Origin: Capnocytophaga sp. oral taxon 863 str. F0517
GTDB lineage: Bacteria > Bacteroidota > Bacteroidia > Flavobacteriales > Flavobacteriaceae
NCBI RefSeq assembly: GCF_000466425.1
Contig: NZ_KE992171.1
Location: forward strand, 176,688-240,687
Direction of reading: 5' to 3'
Length of the DNA: 64,000 nt
A program made the position numbers and the translations under genes. Positions 33,900 through 43,505 of the stretch are shown here, piece after piece. The notes beneath the pieces were generated by a model. It did no database searches, was not told the origin of the DNA, and worked only from the letters and a program-made list of their open reading frames with translations. Numbering within the stretch: the stretch's first letter is position 1; each line of letters opens with the position of its first letter.

Positions 33900-35195
33900 C
33901 TACTTTACCACTACAGTTTTGATATTGGCAAACTCCCATACACCAAAGTAGGAGAGCTCACGACCATAGCCTGAGTTCTTGATACCGCCAAAAGGCAAAT
34001 GAGGATCGCTGATAAGCATTTCGTTGATATATACCGCTCCTTCGTCAAAGCGAGAGGCTTGTGATTTTACAAAATCTACATTCTGGGAGAAAATAGCTAC
34101 TCCTAAGCCAAAATCCGATTGGTTGCTCAGCGCAATGGCCTCTTCAAAATCTCGAAAAGTAGTGATAACCGCTACTGGGCCAAAGGTCTCTTCCTTGAAT
34201 ACTCGCATGGTAGGGGTTACGTCAGTAAGTACTGTGGGTTCGTAGAAAGCTCCTGTACGCTTTCCCCCACAAAGTAGGGTTGCCCCTTCCGAGAGGCTTT
34301 GCTCGACCATCTCTTCGATTTCTATAGCCAAATCTTCTCGAGCCATAGCCCCTATTTCGGTGGAGAGGTCATACTTATCACCTTGCTTAAGGGCTTTGAC
34401 CTTTTCGGTAAAGGCTTCTATAAATGCCTTGGCAATGGACTGCTGAACCAAGATACGTTTACCAGCAATACAGCTCTGTCCGGCGTTCTGCATACGAGCA
34501 TTGACAGCTGTAGCAACAGCCCTGTTAAGGTCTGCATCTTCACAGACGATAAAGGCGGCACTGCCTCCGAGTTCCAAAACAGATTTCTTGAGATACTTAC
34601 CTGCACACTGGGCTACTGACCTACCCGCAGGCTCGCTCCCGGTGAGGGTTACTCCCTTAATGGCAGGGTGAGCGATGATGGCCTCTACATGGTGGCTGGC
34701 TAAGGGGAGGTTCTTGTAGATGGGAAAACCTAAGGTCTCATCTTGGAAGATCTCGTCCAATAAGGCAGCAACGGTAGGGACATTGGAGGCGTGTTTTACC
34801 GCCAAGACATTACCTAATAACAAGTTGGGGATTGCCACTCGGAACACCTGCCAAAAGGGGAAGTTCCAAGGCATCACAGCCAAAAGTACCCCTAAGGGGT
34901 CTAAGCGAACATAACTTTCACTCCAACTGCTCTGTAAGGGTTGGGGGCGGAGAAACTTGTCTATATGATTTAGGTAATATGAGCAAAGAGAGGCACATTT
35001 CTTGACCTCGGCTATGGACTGAGCCAAGGGCTTATTCATATCGGTAGTGATAGCGCTGGCATATTCTTCGGTATGAGTAAGGAGTCTTTCCTGGATACGA
35101 GTTATAGTCTGCTTTCTTGAGGCTAAAGGGAGGGCTTTCCAAGCCAGGTAAGCGCTTTCCAGTTTGCTTACAGAGGTAAGGGCTTTGTCTAACAT
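33900..35195 (-). CDS. Aldehyde dehydrogenase, succinate-semialdehyde-dehydrogenase-like
   Basis: The 431-residue enzyme oxidises an aldehyde with NAD(P)+. The catalytic residues are in place: Asn111 (MPWNFPFWQ), Lys134, Glu208 (LELGGSAAF) and Cys242 (NAGQSCIAGKR). The C-terminal FGGIKNSGYGRELSYFG and EFANIKTV match the succinate-semialdehyde dehydrogenase (GabD/YneI) branch, but the actual substrate is uncertain. It is about 20-30 residues shorter than most relatives, at the N-terminus. It lies 129 bp downstream of an S9 peptidase on the same strand, with a repeat-like spacer between. Confidence 0.88.
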   Translation of the reverse strand: MLDKALTSVSKLESAYLAWKALPLASRKQTITRIQERLLTHTEEYASAITTDMNKPLAQSIAEVKKCASLCSYYLNHIDKFLRPQPLQSSWSESYVRLDPLGVLLAVMPWNFPFWQVFRVAIPNLLLGNVLAVKHASNVPTVAALLDEIFQDETLGFPIYKNLPLASHHVEAIIAHPAIKGVTLTGSEPAGRSVAQCAGKYLKKSVLELGGSAAFIVCEDADLNRAVATAVNARMQNAGQSCIAGKRILVQQSIAKAFIEAFTEKVKALKQGDKYDLSTEIGAMAREDLAIEIEEMVEQSLSEGATLLCGGKRTGAFYEPTVLTDVTPTMRVFKEETFGPVAVITTFRDFEEAIALSNQSDFGLGVAIFSQNVDFVKSQASRFDEGAVYINEMLISDPHLPFGGIKNSGYGRELSYFGVWEFANIKTVVVK

Positions 35196-35324
35196 CTTTT
35201 TAATTGTTAATTGTTAAATGTCAATTATTAATTATTAATGACTAATGACGAATCCTGCTAAACTTTAGAAGAGATTCGTCATTTGTCATTTGTTACTTAT
35301 CATAGACTGATTTCTGACTACTGT
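35196..35324. repeat. Repeat-like spacer with inverted repeat
   Basis: The spacer contains AATTGTTAATTGTTAA and AATTATTAATTATTAATG runs. It also holds a 10-bp inverted repeat ATGACGAATC / GATTCGTCAT (35245-35254 and 35273-35282) followed by GTCATTTGTTAC-type words. The stem could act as a weak terminator after the S9 peptidase. Confidence 0.6.
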
Positions 35325-37472
35325 CTACTGATTAGGTAGTTTCTTATATCCCATATTCCATAGGGAGAAGGCTTGTTCGTCGGCATAGCTTTCGATCATC
35401 TTGCTTACAGGAGTACCAGCGCCATGTCCGGCATTGGTCTCTATGCGGATGATAACAGGAACGTTTCTACAGGCTTGTTTTTTCTGTAATTGGGCAGCAA
35501 ACTTAAAGCTGTGGGCAGGCACCACACGGTCATCATGGTCGGCAGTGGAAACCATGGTAGCAGGGTAGCATACCCCTTCTTTCACATTATGTACAGGGGA
35601 GTAAACTTTTAAGTATTCAAACATTTCCTTACTGTCATCGGAAGTACCATAATCATAAGCCCAGCCGGCACCTGCGGTAAACTTGTGGTAGCGGAGCATA
35701 TCCATTACCCCTACTCCAGGTAAGGCTACTCGCATGAGGTCGGGGCGCTGGGTCATCACAGCTCCTACCAATAGACCTCCGTTGGAAGCTCCCTTGATAG
35801 CTAATTTCTCTTTAGAGGTATATTTTTCCTTGATTAGGTATTCGGCAGCAGCGATAAAGTCGTCAAATACGTTTTGTTTTTTGAATTTGGTACCATCGTC
35901 ATGCCATTTTTTACCATATTCTCCCCCTCCACGGATGTTAGCAGTGGCATATACCCCGCCATTGTTCATCCAAATGGCGGCACTTACTCCGAAATAAGGA
36001 TAAGTAATGGAGTTGAACCCGCCATAGCCATAGAGTAGGGTAGGAGCGGTGCCATCGAGCTTGGTTGTTTTCTTATAAGTGATGGTCATAGGAACCTTGG
36101 TGCCATCCTTAGAGGTATAGAATACTTGTTTGGATTCGTACTCATCGGAGTTGAAAGCAATAGAAGGTTTCCAATATTGGGTAGTTTCCCCACTTTCCAA
36201 GTTGAGTTTGTAAATACTTGTAGGAGTACAAGTGTTAGTAAACCAGAAATAAGTATCTTTTTGGTTTTCTTTGGAGGAGAAACCACCAGCCACCCCAATA
36301 GTAGGAAGCTTAATATCGCGGATGAACTTACCGGAGAAGTCATATTGTTTTACTTCTGTGAGGGCAGCAACGGTATATTTGGCTAAGATATAGCCTCCGG
36401 CAGTGGTAATATCCAATACATTTTCACTTTCGGGAATAAGATCAGTCCAGTGCTCAGGGGTAGGATTCTTGATATCAGTTACGACCACCTTTCCGTTAGG
36501 TGCATTGAGGTTGGTGAAAAGATAGAGCTTATCTCCCTTGACATCGATTACTGAAGTGTCGGAAGAGTAATCGTTGAGGATAGCTACTAAAGGAGCATTT
36601 GCTTTTGTTAAGTCCTTGATAAAGAGCTTGTTTCCAGAAGTAGCATCGGCACCGAAAATAACGAGGAATCTTTGATCATCAGTTACATAAGCATCGCAGT
36701 AGCGGTTTTTTTCTTCAGGAGTACCCCCGAAGATCAGCACATCCTCTTTTTGAGAAGTGCCGAGCTTATGGTAGTAGATTTTGTTTTGGTCTGTTTTTTC
36801 AGAGAGTTGGCTTCCCTGAGGTTTGTCATAGGAAGAGTAATAGAAACCTTCGTTTCCTTTCCAGTTACCTCCACCAAATTTCACATCTACGATAGGGTCG
36901 CCTACTTTTTCTTTAGTTTTGGTATCCAGTACTATTGCTTTTTTCCAGTCACTACCAGCCTCAGAGATAAGGTAGCAAACTAAAGAACCATCCTTGGAGA
37001 AGTTGATTCCGGCCAAGGAAGTAGTACCATCGGCGGCGAACTGGTTAGGATCAAGAAAAACTTCTTCCTTACCTTCTTTGTCCTTGCGGTAGAGTACACT
37101 TTGGTCTTGCAATCCGTTGTTACGATAGTAGTAGGTGTAGTCTCCTTCTACGAAAGGAGCGCCAGACTTTTCATAGTTCCAAAGTTTTTCCAATTGTTCC
37201 TTGATCGTCTTGCGATAAGGGATAGCATTGAGATAATCGGTAGTGAATTGGCTTTGTGCTTTTACCCAAGCCTCGGTCTCGGTACTTTTATCATCTTCAA
37301 GCCAACGATAGGGGTCGGCTATTTTTTGGCCGAAGTAGTCGTCTTCTACGACTTGTTCTTTGGTTTGGGGATAAGTTAAGTCTTTCATCTGTTCTGTTTG
37401 TTCAGGTTGAGGGTTGTTCTTACAAGCCGAAAGGGCAAGCAAGCAACTGAGGGGAATAGAAAAATACTTCAT
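35325..37472 (-). CDS. Prolyl oligopeptidase family serine peptidase (S9), copy 1
   Basis: The 715-residue lipoprotein (Cys17 in ALSACK) has a seven-bladed beta-propeller (about 80-450) and a C-terminal alpha/beta-hydrolase domain. The catalytic Ser563 (GASNGGLLVG), an Asp in DHDDRVVPAHS (near 647-648) and His683 (NAGHGAGTP) are all present. It should cut proline-containing oligopeptides in the periplasm or at the cell surface. The gene is 42 bp downstream of a close paralogue and appears to share its promoter. Many segments are identical between the two. Confidence 0.93.
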   Translation of the reverse strand: MKYFSIPLSCLLALSACKNNPQPEQTEQMKDLTYPQTKEQVVEDDYFGQKIADPYRWLEDDKSTETEAWVKAQSQFTTDYLNAIPYRKTIKEQLEKLWNYEKSGAPFVEGDYTYYYRNNGLQDQSVLYRKDKEGKEEVFLDPNQFAADGTTSLAGINFSKDGSLVCYLISEAGSDWKKAIVLDTKTKEKVGDPIVDVKFGGGNWKGNEGFYYSSYDKPQGSQLSEKTDQNKIYYHKLGTSQKEDVLIFGGTPEEKNRYCDAYVTDDQRFLVIFGADATSGNKLFIKDLTKANAPLVAILNDYSSDTSVIDVKGDKLYLFTNLNAPNGKVVVTDIKNPTPEHWTDLIPESENVLDITTAGGYILAKYTVAALTEVKQYDFSGKFIRDIKLPTIGVAGGFSSKENQKDTYFWFTNTCTPTSIYKLNLESGETTQYWKPSIAFNSDEYESKQVFYTSKDGTKVPMTITYKKTTKLDGTAPTLLYGYGGFNSITYPYFGVSAAIWMNNGGVYATANIRGGGEYGKKWHDDGTKFKKQNVFDDFIAAAEYLIKEKYTSKEKLAIKGASNGGLLVGAVMTQRPDLMRVALPGVGVMDMLRYHKFTAGAGWAYDYGTSDDSKEMFEYLKVYSPVHNVKEGVCYPATMVSTADHDDRVVPAHSFKFAAQLQKKQACRNVPVIIRIETNAGHGAGTPVSKMIESYADEQAFSLWNMGYKKLPNQ

Positions 37473-37514
37473 ATTAGTTGTTAATTATTAATTCTTCACG
37501 CTTTGTTTTTTATT

Positions 37515-39671
37515 TTACTTTTCATTTGGTAGTTTCTTATACCCCATATTCCAAAGGGTGAAGGCTTGCCAGTCGGCAGTTTGGTCAATAATTTTACTTA
37601 CCGGTGTGCCTGCTCCATGGCCTGCATTGGTTTCTATACGGATAAAGACGGGGTTCTTGCAGGCTTGTTTGCTTTGCAGCTGGGCGGCAAACTTGAAGCT
37701 GTGGGCGGGTACTACACGGTCATCATGGTCACCAGTGAAAACCAGGGTTGCGGGATAGCAAGTACCCTCTTTCACATTATGTACAGGGGAGTATCCCTTT
37801 AGGTATTGGAACATCTCCTTACTGTCATCGGAGGTACCATAGTCGTAAGCCCATCCGGCACCAGAGGTGAATTTGTGATAGCGAAGCATATCCATCACCC
37901 CTACATAGGGGAGTGCTACTCGGATAAGGTCAGGTCGCTGAGTCATTACCGCTCCTATGAGTAGGCCTCCATTGGAGCCTCCTTTGATAGCGAGTTTCTC
38001 TTTGGAGGTATATTTGTTGTCTATCAAGTATTGGCAAGCAGCAATAAAGTCGTCGAAGACATTTTGTTTTTTGAATTTGGTGCCATCGTCATGCCATCTT
38101 TTACCATATTCCCCTCCTCCACGAATGTTGGCTACAGCAAAGACACCTCCATTGTTCATCCAAGTGGCATAAGTAACGGCAAACCAAGGGGTGTAGCTGA
38201 TATTGAAGCCACCATAACCATAGAGACAAGCAGGAGCACTGCCGTCCAAGGGGGTACCTTTCTTATAAGTAATGATCATAGGTACCTTAGTGCCATCTTT
38301 GGAGGTATAGAATACCTGTTTGGATTCGAAATCATTGGAGTTGAAGTCTATCTTAGGTGCCCAAAAAAGAGAGGTATCACCTTTCTCCAAGTGTAGCTTA
38401 TAGATGCTTAAGGGGGTATAGAAGTTCTCAAAGGAGAAAAAGCTTTCGGTTTCGTCCTCTTCAGCGCTTTCCAAATTTACAGTACCCAAGGCAGGGAGCT
38501 TGATGTCTCGGATGAATTTTCCATCAAAATCATATTGTTTTACCTGGGAGATAGCATCTTTCATATAGTGAGCCAAGATGTACTTTCCGGCCACCACAGG
38601 AGTGAGTACATTTTCTGTTTCAGGGATAAGGTCTTTCCAGTACTGTGGCGTAGGTTTTTTGATGTCAGCCACTACGATACGTCCATTGGGTGCATTTAGG
38701 TTGGTCTGGAAGTATATTTTTTCTCCCTTGATAGCCAGTACAAAGGTATCGGAATCATAGTTGTCAAGGATGGTAATCATAGGGGCATTAGGCTTTCTAA
38801 GGTCTTTGATCCACAACTTACCTCCTGAGGTGGTCTCCTCACCACGTATGATGAGGTAGTTTTCGTCGCTAGAGACATAGCCGCCTACGTAGCGATTTTT
38901 TTCTTCTGGTTTCCCTCCAAAGACTAATATATCGCTTGATTGAGGGGTGCCGAGCTTATGGTAGTAGAGTTTGTTTTGGTCCGTTTTTTCGGAGAGTTCA
39001 CTTCCTTTGGGTTTGTCATAACTACAATAGTAGAAGCCTTCATTTTTATACCAAAATCCACCTGAGAATTTGATATTTACGATGGTATCGCCTATTTGTT
39101 GCTTGGTTTTGGTATCCAAGACAATGGCTTTGCGCCAGTCGCTTCCTCCTTCGGAGATAAGGTAGCAGATCAGGGAACCATCTTTACTAAAATTGACTTG
39201 GGCTAAGGAAGTGGTGCCATCGGCAGCGAAGGTATTGGGGTCGAGGAAGCGTTCCTCTTGCCCCTCTTTGTCCTTACGGTAGAGGACATCCTGATCTTGT
39301 AAGCCGTTGTTTTTATAATAATAGGTATAGTCTCCAGCGTGGAAGGGAGCGGAGAGTTGCTCGTGGTTCCATAGTTTTTCGGCTTGTTCTTTTATTTTTT
39401 GGCGATAAGGAATGGCATTTAGGTAGCCGAAGGTTACTTGGTTTTGGGCTTTTACCCAGTTGGCAGTCTCTTGGCTTTGGTCATCTTCGAGCCAGCGATA
39501 GGGGTCGATTACTTTTTCTCCGAAGTAGGTATCTTCTACGTTTTCTTTTTTAGTTTCAGGATAGGAGAAATTTTCCCAAGGCTCGGGTTCCTGGGTAGCC
39601 TCTTTGGGGTGTGGGTTATTACAAGCCACTAAGGCAAGTAAGCAACCCAGTGGAATAGAAAAATACTTCAT
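37515..39671 (-). CDS. Prolyl oligopeptidase family serine peptidase (S9), copy 2
   Basis: The 718-residue lipoprotein (Cys17 in ALVACN) is the upstream member of the tandem pair. It has the same propeller-plus-hydrolase layout and an intact triad (Ser in GGSNGGLLIG, Asp in DHDDRVVPAHS, His in NAGHGAGTP). Signal peptide, catalytic domain and C-terminus (LWNMGYKKLPN) are nearly identical to copy 1. Differences concentrate in the propeller blades, which control substrate access. A strong promoter at 39708-39737 probably drives both copies. Confidence 0.93.
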   Translation of the reverse strand: MKYFSIPLGCLLALVACNNPHPKEATQEPEPWENFSYPETKKENVEDTYFGEKVIDPYRWLEDDQSQETANWVKAQNQVTFGYLNAIPYRQKIKEQAEKLWNHEQLSAPFHAGDYTYYYKNNGLQDQDVLYRKDKEGQEERFLDPNTFAADGTTSLAQVNFSKDGSLICYLISEGGSDWRKAIVLDTKTKQQIGDTIVNIKFSGGFWYKNEGFYYCSYDKPKGSELSEKTDQNKLYYHKLGTPQSSDILVFGGKPEEKNRYVGGYVSSDENYLIIRGEETTSGGKLWIKDLRKPNAPMITILDNYDSDTFVLAIKGEKIYFQTNLNAPNGRIVVADIKKPTPQYWKDLIPETENVLTPVVAGKYILAHYMKDAISQVKQYDFDGKFIRDIKLPALGTVNLESAEEDETESFFSFENFYTPLSIYKLHLEKGDTSLFWAPKIDFNSNDFESKQVFYTSKDGTKVPMIITYKKGTPLDGSAPACLYGYGGFNISYTPWFAVTYATWMNNGGVFAVANIRGGGEYGKRWHDDGTKFKKQNVFDDFIAACQYLIDNKYTSKEKLAIKGGSNGGLLIGAVMTQRPDLIRVALPYVGVMDMLRYHKFTSGAGWAYDYGTSDDSKEMFQYLKGYSPVHNVKEGTCYPATLVFTGDHDDRVVPAHSFKFAAQLQSKQACKNPVFIRIETNAGHGAGTPVSKIIDQTADWQAFTLWNMGYKKLPNEK

Positions 39672-39707
39672 ATTACTTGTTAAAGGTTAATTGTCAATGA
39701 TTAGTGA

Positions 39708-39737
39708 CAAATATACGTCTTTTTTTCATAATGACAA
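39708..39737 (-). promoter_or_regulatory. Promoter of the S9 peptidase pair
   Basis: Minus strand: TATATTTG at 39708-39715 and TTG at 39735-39737, spacer 19 bp, a very good match. Confidence 0.75.
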
Positions 39738-39801
39738 AAAGATATTTAAAATAAAAAAATTAAGGGGTATAGGATTAAAGAAATCACCTGATCACCTTAT
39801 C

Positions 39802-41067
39802 TTAGTGTTTTTCCTTGTTGGTACTCAGTCTTAGGAAGATGAACAACAGCATAGTGAAGCCCCATAGTCCGGAGCCTCCATAGCTGAAGAAGGGGAGGGG
39901 AATTCCTACCGTTGGCATGGTGCCGATGACCATACTAATATTGACAAAAAAGTGTATGAAAAAAATAGCCGAGACACAATAGCCATAGACGCGGTAGAAT
40001 TTACTCTTTTGATTTTCAGCCAGGTACCATATTCTTAGACAAAGCAGCGCAAAAAGGAGGGTCACGGTAGCCGTACCATAGAAGCCCCATTCCTCGCCAA
40101 GGGTGGTAAAGATATAGTCGGTATGTTGTTCGGGGACGAAATCCCCCTTGGTGAGCGTTCCTTCGAGGAAGCCTTTTCCGGAGAGCCCGCCAGAGGAGAT
40201 GGCCGATTCGGCTTGGAGGGAATTGTAAGCGACCGTTTGTCGGAGGGTTTGGCTGTCGGTAATTTCATTTTCAAGGCGTAACCAAAGGCTAAAGCGGTCA
40301 CGGTGGTGCTGCTTGAACACATTATAGAAAATAAAATTGGCCGAGTAGGAAGTTAGCACACATAGGCTTATGAGCAAAAAAATATTCCGATAAGGGGTAT
40401 GTCCATTACGTTGCTTTGCCCAATAGCCATAGAGAAGGGCTAAGAAGATAAAGAAGGTAATGGTATTGCCCATGCCAAACTTCAGGGTGGAGAGGAAGAC
40501 CGTCAGGAAGAGGAGCATCAAGAAAATAAAGGAAGAGCTCATTCCCTCACGGTTTAGAGCAAAGATAAAAGCCCCATATACTAAGGTACTACCGGGGTCG
40601 GGCTGGAGGATAATCAGAAAACAAGGGATCATGATGATCACCACAGTATAGATCAAGTCCTTCAGCCGCCTGATGTCCGTTTGGATATGGCTTAGCTGTT
40701 TGGCAAAGAGCAGGGCGGTGGCTGTTTTGGCAAACTCGGCAGGCTGTATCGTCACAGGCCCAATGGCATACCAAGCCCTTGCCCCATTGATTGTTTTACC
40801 AAAGATAAGTACCCCGACTAAGAGGATCATGGCAAAGATATAGAAAATCTCGGCCGAATTTTCATAGAATTTAGGTTCGATAGCCAAGATAAAAAGGATT
40901 AGCAGCACGCTGGTACAGACAAAAAAGAGCTGTTTGGTAGCGTGTTGAGAGAAGTCCAAGAGATTGGTGGTCTGTTCGTTATAACCGGTAGCATAGATAC
41001 AGACCCAACCGATGGAGACCAAGGCGATATACAGCAGGACACTGAGCCAATCGAGGTGTTTTAGCAT
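39802..41067 (-). CDS. rodA: Rod-shape-determining glycosyltransferase RodA
   Basis: The 421-residue SEDS-family membrane protein has about ten spans and polymerises lipid II into peptidoglycan together with PBP2. Family landmarks are GARAWYAIGPVTIQPAEFAK, QPDPGSTLVYG, the loop ending FVPEQHTDYIFTTLGEEWGF, and TVGIPLPFFSYGGSGLWGF. It follows mrdA by 8 bp, the usual elongasome pair. Confidence 0.96.
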   Translation of the reverse strand: MLKHLDWLSVLLYIALVSIGWVCIYATGYNEQTTNLLDFSQHATKQLFFVCTSVLLILFILAIEPKFYENSAEIFYIFAMILLVGVLIFGKTINGARAWYAIGPVTIQPAEFAKTATALLFAKQLSHIQTDIRRLKDLIYTVVIIMIPCFLIILQPDPGSTLVYGAFIFALNREGMSSSFIFLMLLFLTVFLSTLKFGMGNTITFFIFLALLYGYWAKQRNGHTPYRNIFLLISLCVLTSYSANFIFYNVFKQHHRDRFSLWLRLENEITDSQTLRQTVAYNSLQAESAISSGGLSGKGFLEGTLTKGDFVPEQHTDYIFTTLGEEWGFYGTATVTLLFALLCLRIWYLAENQKSKFYRVYGYCVSAIFFIHFFVNISMVIGTMPTVGIPLPFFSYGGSGLWGFTMLLFIFLRLSTNKEKH

Positions 41068-41075
41068 AGGCGAAT

Positions 41076-42944
41076 TTATTGGTTAATAGAGAAACGTTTT
41101 CCGGAGTAGGGCTTAGCATATTCGTCCTCTAAGCTCTTTTCGATCATTTTTTTCTCAAGCTCCTTTCTTTTAACTTTTTTGGTAAGGTATTGTTCTATCA
41201 TCAAGGAGGCGATAGGCCCGGCGATACGGGCACCAAAGTAGCCGTTTTCCACTACCACTACGATGGCTATTTTAGGGTCTTCGATGGGAGCCATAGCCAT
41301 GAAGATGGAGTGGTCGGTCAGCTGCATGCGCTTGCCATTGACCCTGACATAGTTCTCGGCTGTACCGGTTTTGGCCGCTACATTAATGCTGTCTATCTGA
41401 GTGCCTCGGGAGGTACCACCGGTATAGGAAAGATTCATTCCTCGGATGATAGGGTCGAAGTACTTAGGGTCGATGCGAGTGTGCTTGATTTGGGTATATT
41501 CGGTAAAGGGGGTCGTCTTCCCATCTATTTTCCTGACGATATGAGGGGTATAGTAAGATCCCTTGTTGGCTATGGCGGCTAAGGCATTGGCCAGCTGTAA
41601 GGGGGTCACCAGCACCTCGCCTTGACCGATACCATTGGAGATATTGGAGGTAGCACGCCATCCATCTACCCCATATTGTCGGTCATAGAAGGCCGCATCG
41701 GGAAGGTAGCCCTTACGGCCAATCGGGAAGTCACTTCCTAAGTAAGCCCCGAAACCAAAGCTCTTGAGGTCTTCTGCCCAAGCGGTCAGTCCTTGGGTTG
41801 GAGTAGGATATTTCTCAATGATTTTGCGGTATTCGTGCGCAAAGTAAGCATTGCAAGAGGTAGCCAAGGCATGGATCATATCGATAGGGGAGGCATGTCC
41901 ATGACACTTCATGATGCGATTTCCATAACGATAGCCTCCATTGCAAGAGACCAAGCTACTGGGGGTCATCACTCCCTCTTGTAAGCCTAAGAGAGCGGTG
42001 AAGGGCTTAAAGGTAGAACCAGGAGGATATTCGGCCAGGAGGGCACGATCGAAGAGAGGCTTGGCAATGGAATCATTGTAGAGCATGGTATAGTTCTGGG
42101 AACGCTTGCGCCCTACCAGCAGGTTGGGATCGTAGGAAGGGGCAGAGACAAGGGCGAGAATTTCGCCAGTTTTGGGTTCTATAGCCACGATACTGCCTCG
42201 CTTGCACTGCATGAGAATCTCCCCATAGCTTTGTAAGTCGTTGTCGATGGTCAGTTCCAAGGATTTCCCTGCCGTAGGAAGGGTATCGTAGATACCATTC
42301 TTATAGGAGCCAATCACTCGGTTGAATTTGTCCTTTTGCAGATAGCGTACCCCCTTTTTGCCTCTAAGGAAGTCCTCATATTGCTTTTCTACTCCTTGGC
42401 GACCGATGATCTCACCGGCCAAGTAGTAAGGATTGTTCTTAAGTTCCCAATCATTGACCTCACTGATGTAGCCCAATACATTGGCCCCCGCGAAGGTCTC
42501 ATAGTGCCTAAGTAGGCGTTTCTGCATGAAGAAGCCAGGAAACTTTCGGAGTTTCTCCTGTAAGGGCGCATATTCTTCCTTGGAGAGTTGGCTTACAAAA
42601 ACAGAAGGCTTGCGGTAGGAATACGTCTTAGCCTTGGCCAAAGTCTCACGAAAACGCGCTATATCAATACCCACCAAGGAACAAAACTCCAAGGTATCCA
42701 ATGCCTTGACCTCACGAGGTACTACCATGATATCGTAAGCCGACTGGTTGGTGACCAATAGCTTCCCATTCCTATCATAGATATACCCTCGTTCGGGATA
42801 ATCATAAGAAATTTGTAGGGCTACATCACTGGAAATATTATCTTTATGAGTGTCTTTGTTGAGAATCTGCAAATAAAAAAGCCTTGCTAATATAGATATT
42901 GTTCCTACACAAATAATAAAAGGGAGGAATATTTTTTTCATCAT
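41076..42944 (-). CDS. mrdA: Penicillin-binding protein 2
   Basis: The 622-residue class B PBP is the elongasome transpeptidase that crosslinks the strands made by RodA. It has one N-terminal membrane span (about 4-26), a pedestal domain, and the transpeptidase domain with active-site Ser310 (PPGSTFKPF), an SCN-type motif (TSCNAYF) and the KTG motif (AAKTGTAEN). The start is at 42944, although the next Met (42941) gives the more usual MKKIF. No mreBCD genes are upstream; instead there is a 480-bp AT-rich gap. Confidence 0.96.
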   Translation of the reverse strand: MMKKIFLPFIICVGTISILARLFYLQILNKDTHKDNISSDVALQISYDYPERGYIYDRNGKLLVTNQSAYDIMVVPREVKALDTLEFCSLVGIDIARFRETLAKAKTYSYRKPSVFVSQLSKEEYAPLQEKLRKFPGFFMQKRLLRHYETFAGANVLGYISEVNDWELKNNPYYLAGEIIGRQGVEKQYEDFLRGKKGVRYLQKDKFNRVIGSYKNGIYDTLPTAGKSLELTIDNDLQSYGEILMQCKRGSIVAIEPKTGEILALVSAPSYDPNLLVGRKRSQNYTMLYNDSIAKPLFDRALLAEYPPGSTFKPFTALLGLQEGVMTPSSLVSCNGGYRYGNRIMKCHGHASPIDMIHALATSCNAYFAHEYRKIIEKYPTPTQGLTAWAEDLKSFGFGAYLGSDFPIGRKGYLPDAAFYDRQYGVDGWRATSNISNGIGQGEVLVTPLQLANALAAIANKGSYYTPHIVRKIDGKTTPFTEYTQIKHTRIDPKYFDPIIRGMNLSYTGGTSRGTQIDSINVAAKTGTAENYVRVNGKRMQLTDHSIFMAMAPIEDPKIAIVVVVENGYFGARIAGPIASLMIEQYLTKKVKRKELEKKMIEKSLEDEYAKPYSGKRFSINQ

Positions 42945-43128
42945 TTCTATATATGCCTATTCGATGTGGCAAAAATAATCATTTTTTTTTAATTGGAATG
43001 AATTTTTGGCACGAAAATTGTTTGCAATTATTAGCAATTAGAGGTTGGTTATGAACGGTTGATGATTTCTCTTTAAAACTTAAATAAATGATAAATCGTA
43101 TTTTTGATTAATTAAGAAATATTGACTG

Positions 43129-43147
43129 TTTTTTTTTTTTTTTTTTT
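43129..43147. repeat. T19 homopolymer
   Basis: Nineteen consecutive T residues, the longest homopolymer noticed in the window, lie in the mrdA/YD-repeat intergenic region about 112 bp upstream of a predicted -33 box. Confidence 0.9.
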
Positions 43148-43258
43148 GTAGTTATAAATAGTTAAAATTACTTTTAACTTTCAAAATAATTTATTGAAAC
43201 AGAGATATTTATTAAAAATATAATTCTTAATAAAAGACTAAAATGTTTTTTTACGCTA

Positions 43259-43288
43259 TTGTGAATAAAAAAATAATTCGTACCTTTG
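43259..43288 (+). promoter_or_regulatory. Promoter of the YD-repeat-like gene
   Basis: TTG at 43259-43261 and TACCTTTG at 43281-43288 with a 19-bp spacer, an ideal match. The resulting leader is about 210 bases long. Confidence 0.8.
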
Positions 43289-43372
43289 CAAAAAAATTAA
43301 AACGATGATATAAAACCAAGAAAAAGCTAAACAAAAACCACTAAAGATTAGAAGAGAATCAAATAAGGCTCC

Positions 43373-43405
43373 CTATTGGAAGTATTTCCTTAATGGCTCC
43401 AATAG
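43373..43405 (+). ncRNA. Hairpin in the 5' leader of the YD-repeat-like gene
   Basis: CTATTGGA (43373-43380) pairs with TCCAATAG (43398-43405) across a 17-base loop. The flanks repeat GGCTCC. It may be a regulatory leader element; it does not match a known riboswitch class that I can name. Confidence 0.35.
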
Positions 43406-43505
43406 TAAGGCAGCGATAAGTTCCTTGAGAGAGAGTTGCCTATTTGCATCCATCACAAAACAAACAAGATATGGAAAAAAAATTATTAAATCACTTCACA
43501 AAAAT

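Larger units (their letters stand above)
42945..43505. other. Long AT-rich intergenic and leader region
   Basis: This 561-bp region has an mrdA -7 box on the minus strand (TATTTTTG at 42970-42977), a T19 homopolymer at 43129-43147, and a strong plus-strand promoter (43259-43288). A leader of about 210 bases then follows, with an 8-bp hairpin (43373-43380 with 43398-43405). No convincing gene is seen in it. The ATG at 43425 is in frame with the next gene, but its peptide has no signal character. Confidence 0.6.

Noticed and set aside
43425-43505. N-terminal extension of the YD-repeat-like protein
   Set aside because: The peptide is basic without signal character, whereas the Met at 43506 begins a typical signal peptide.
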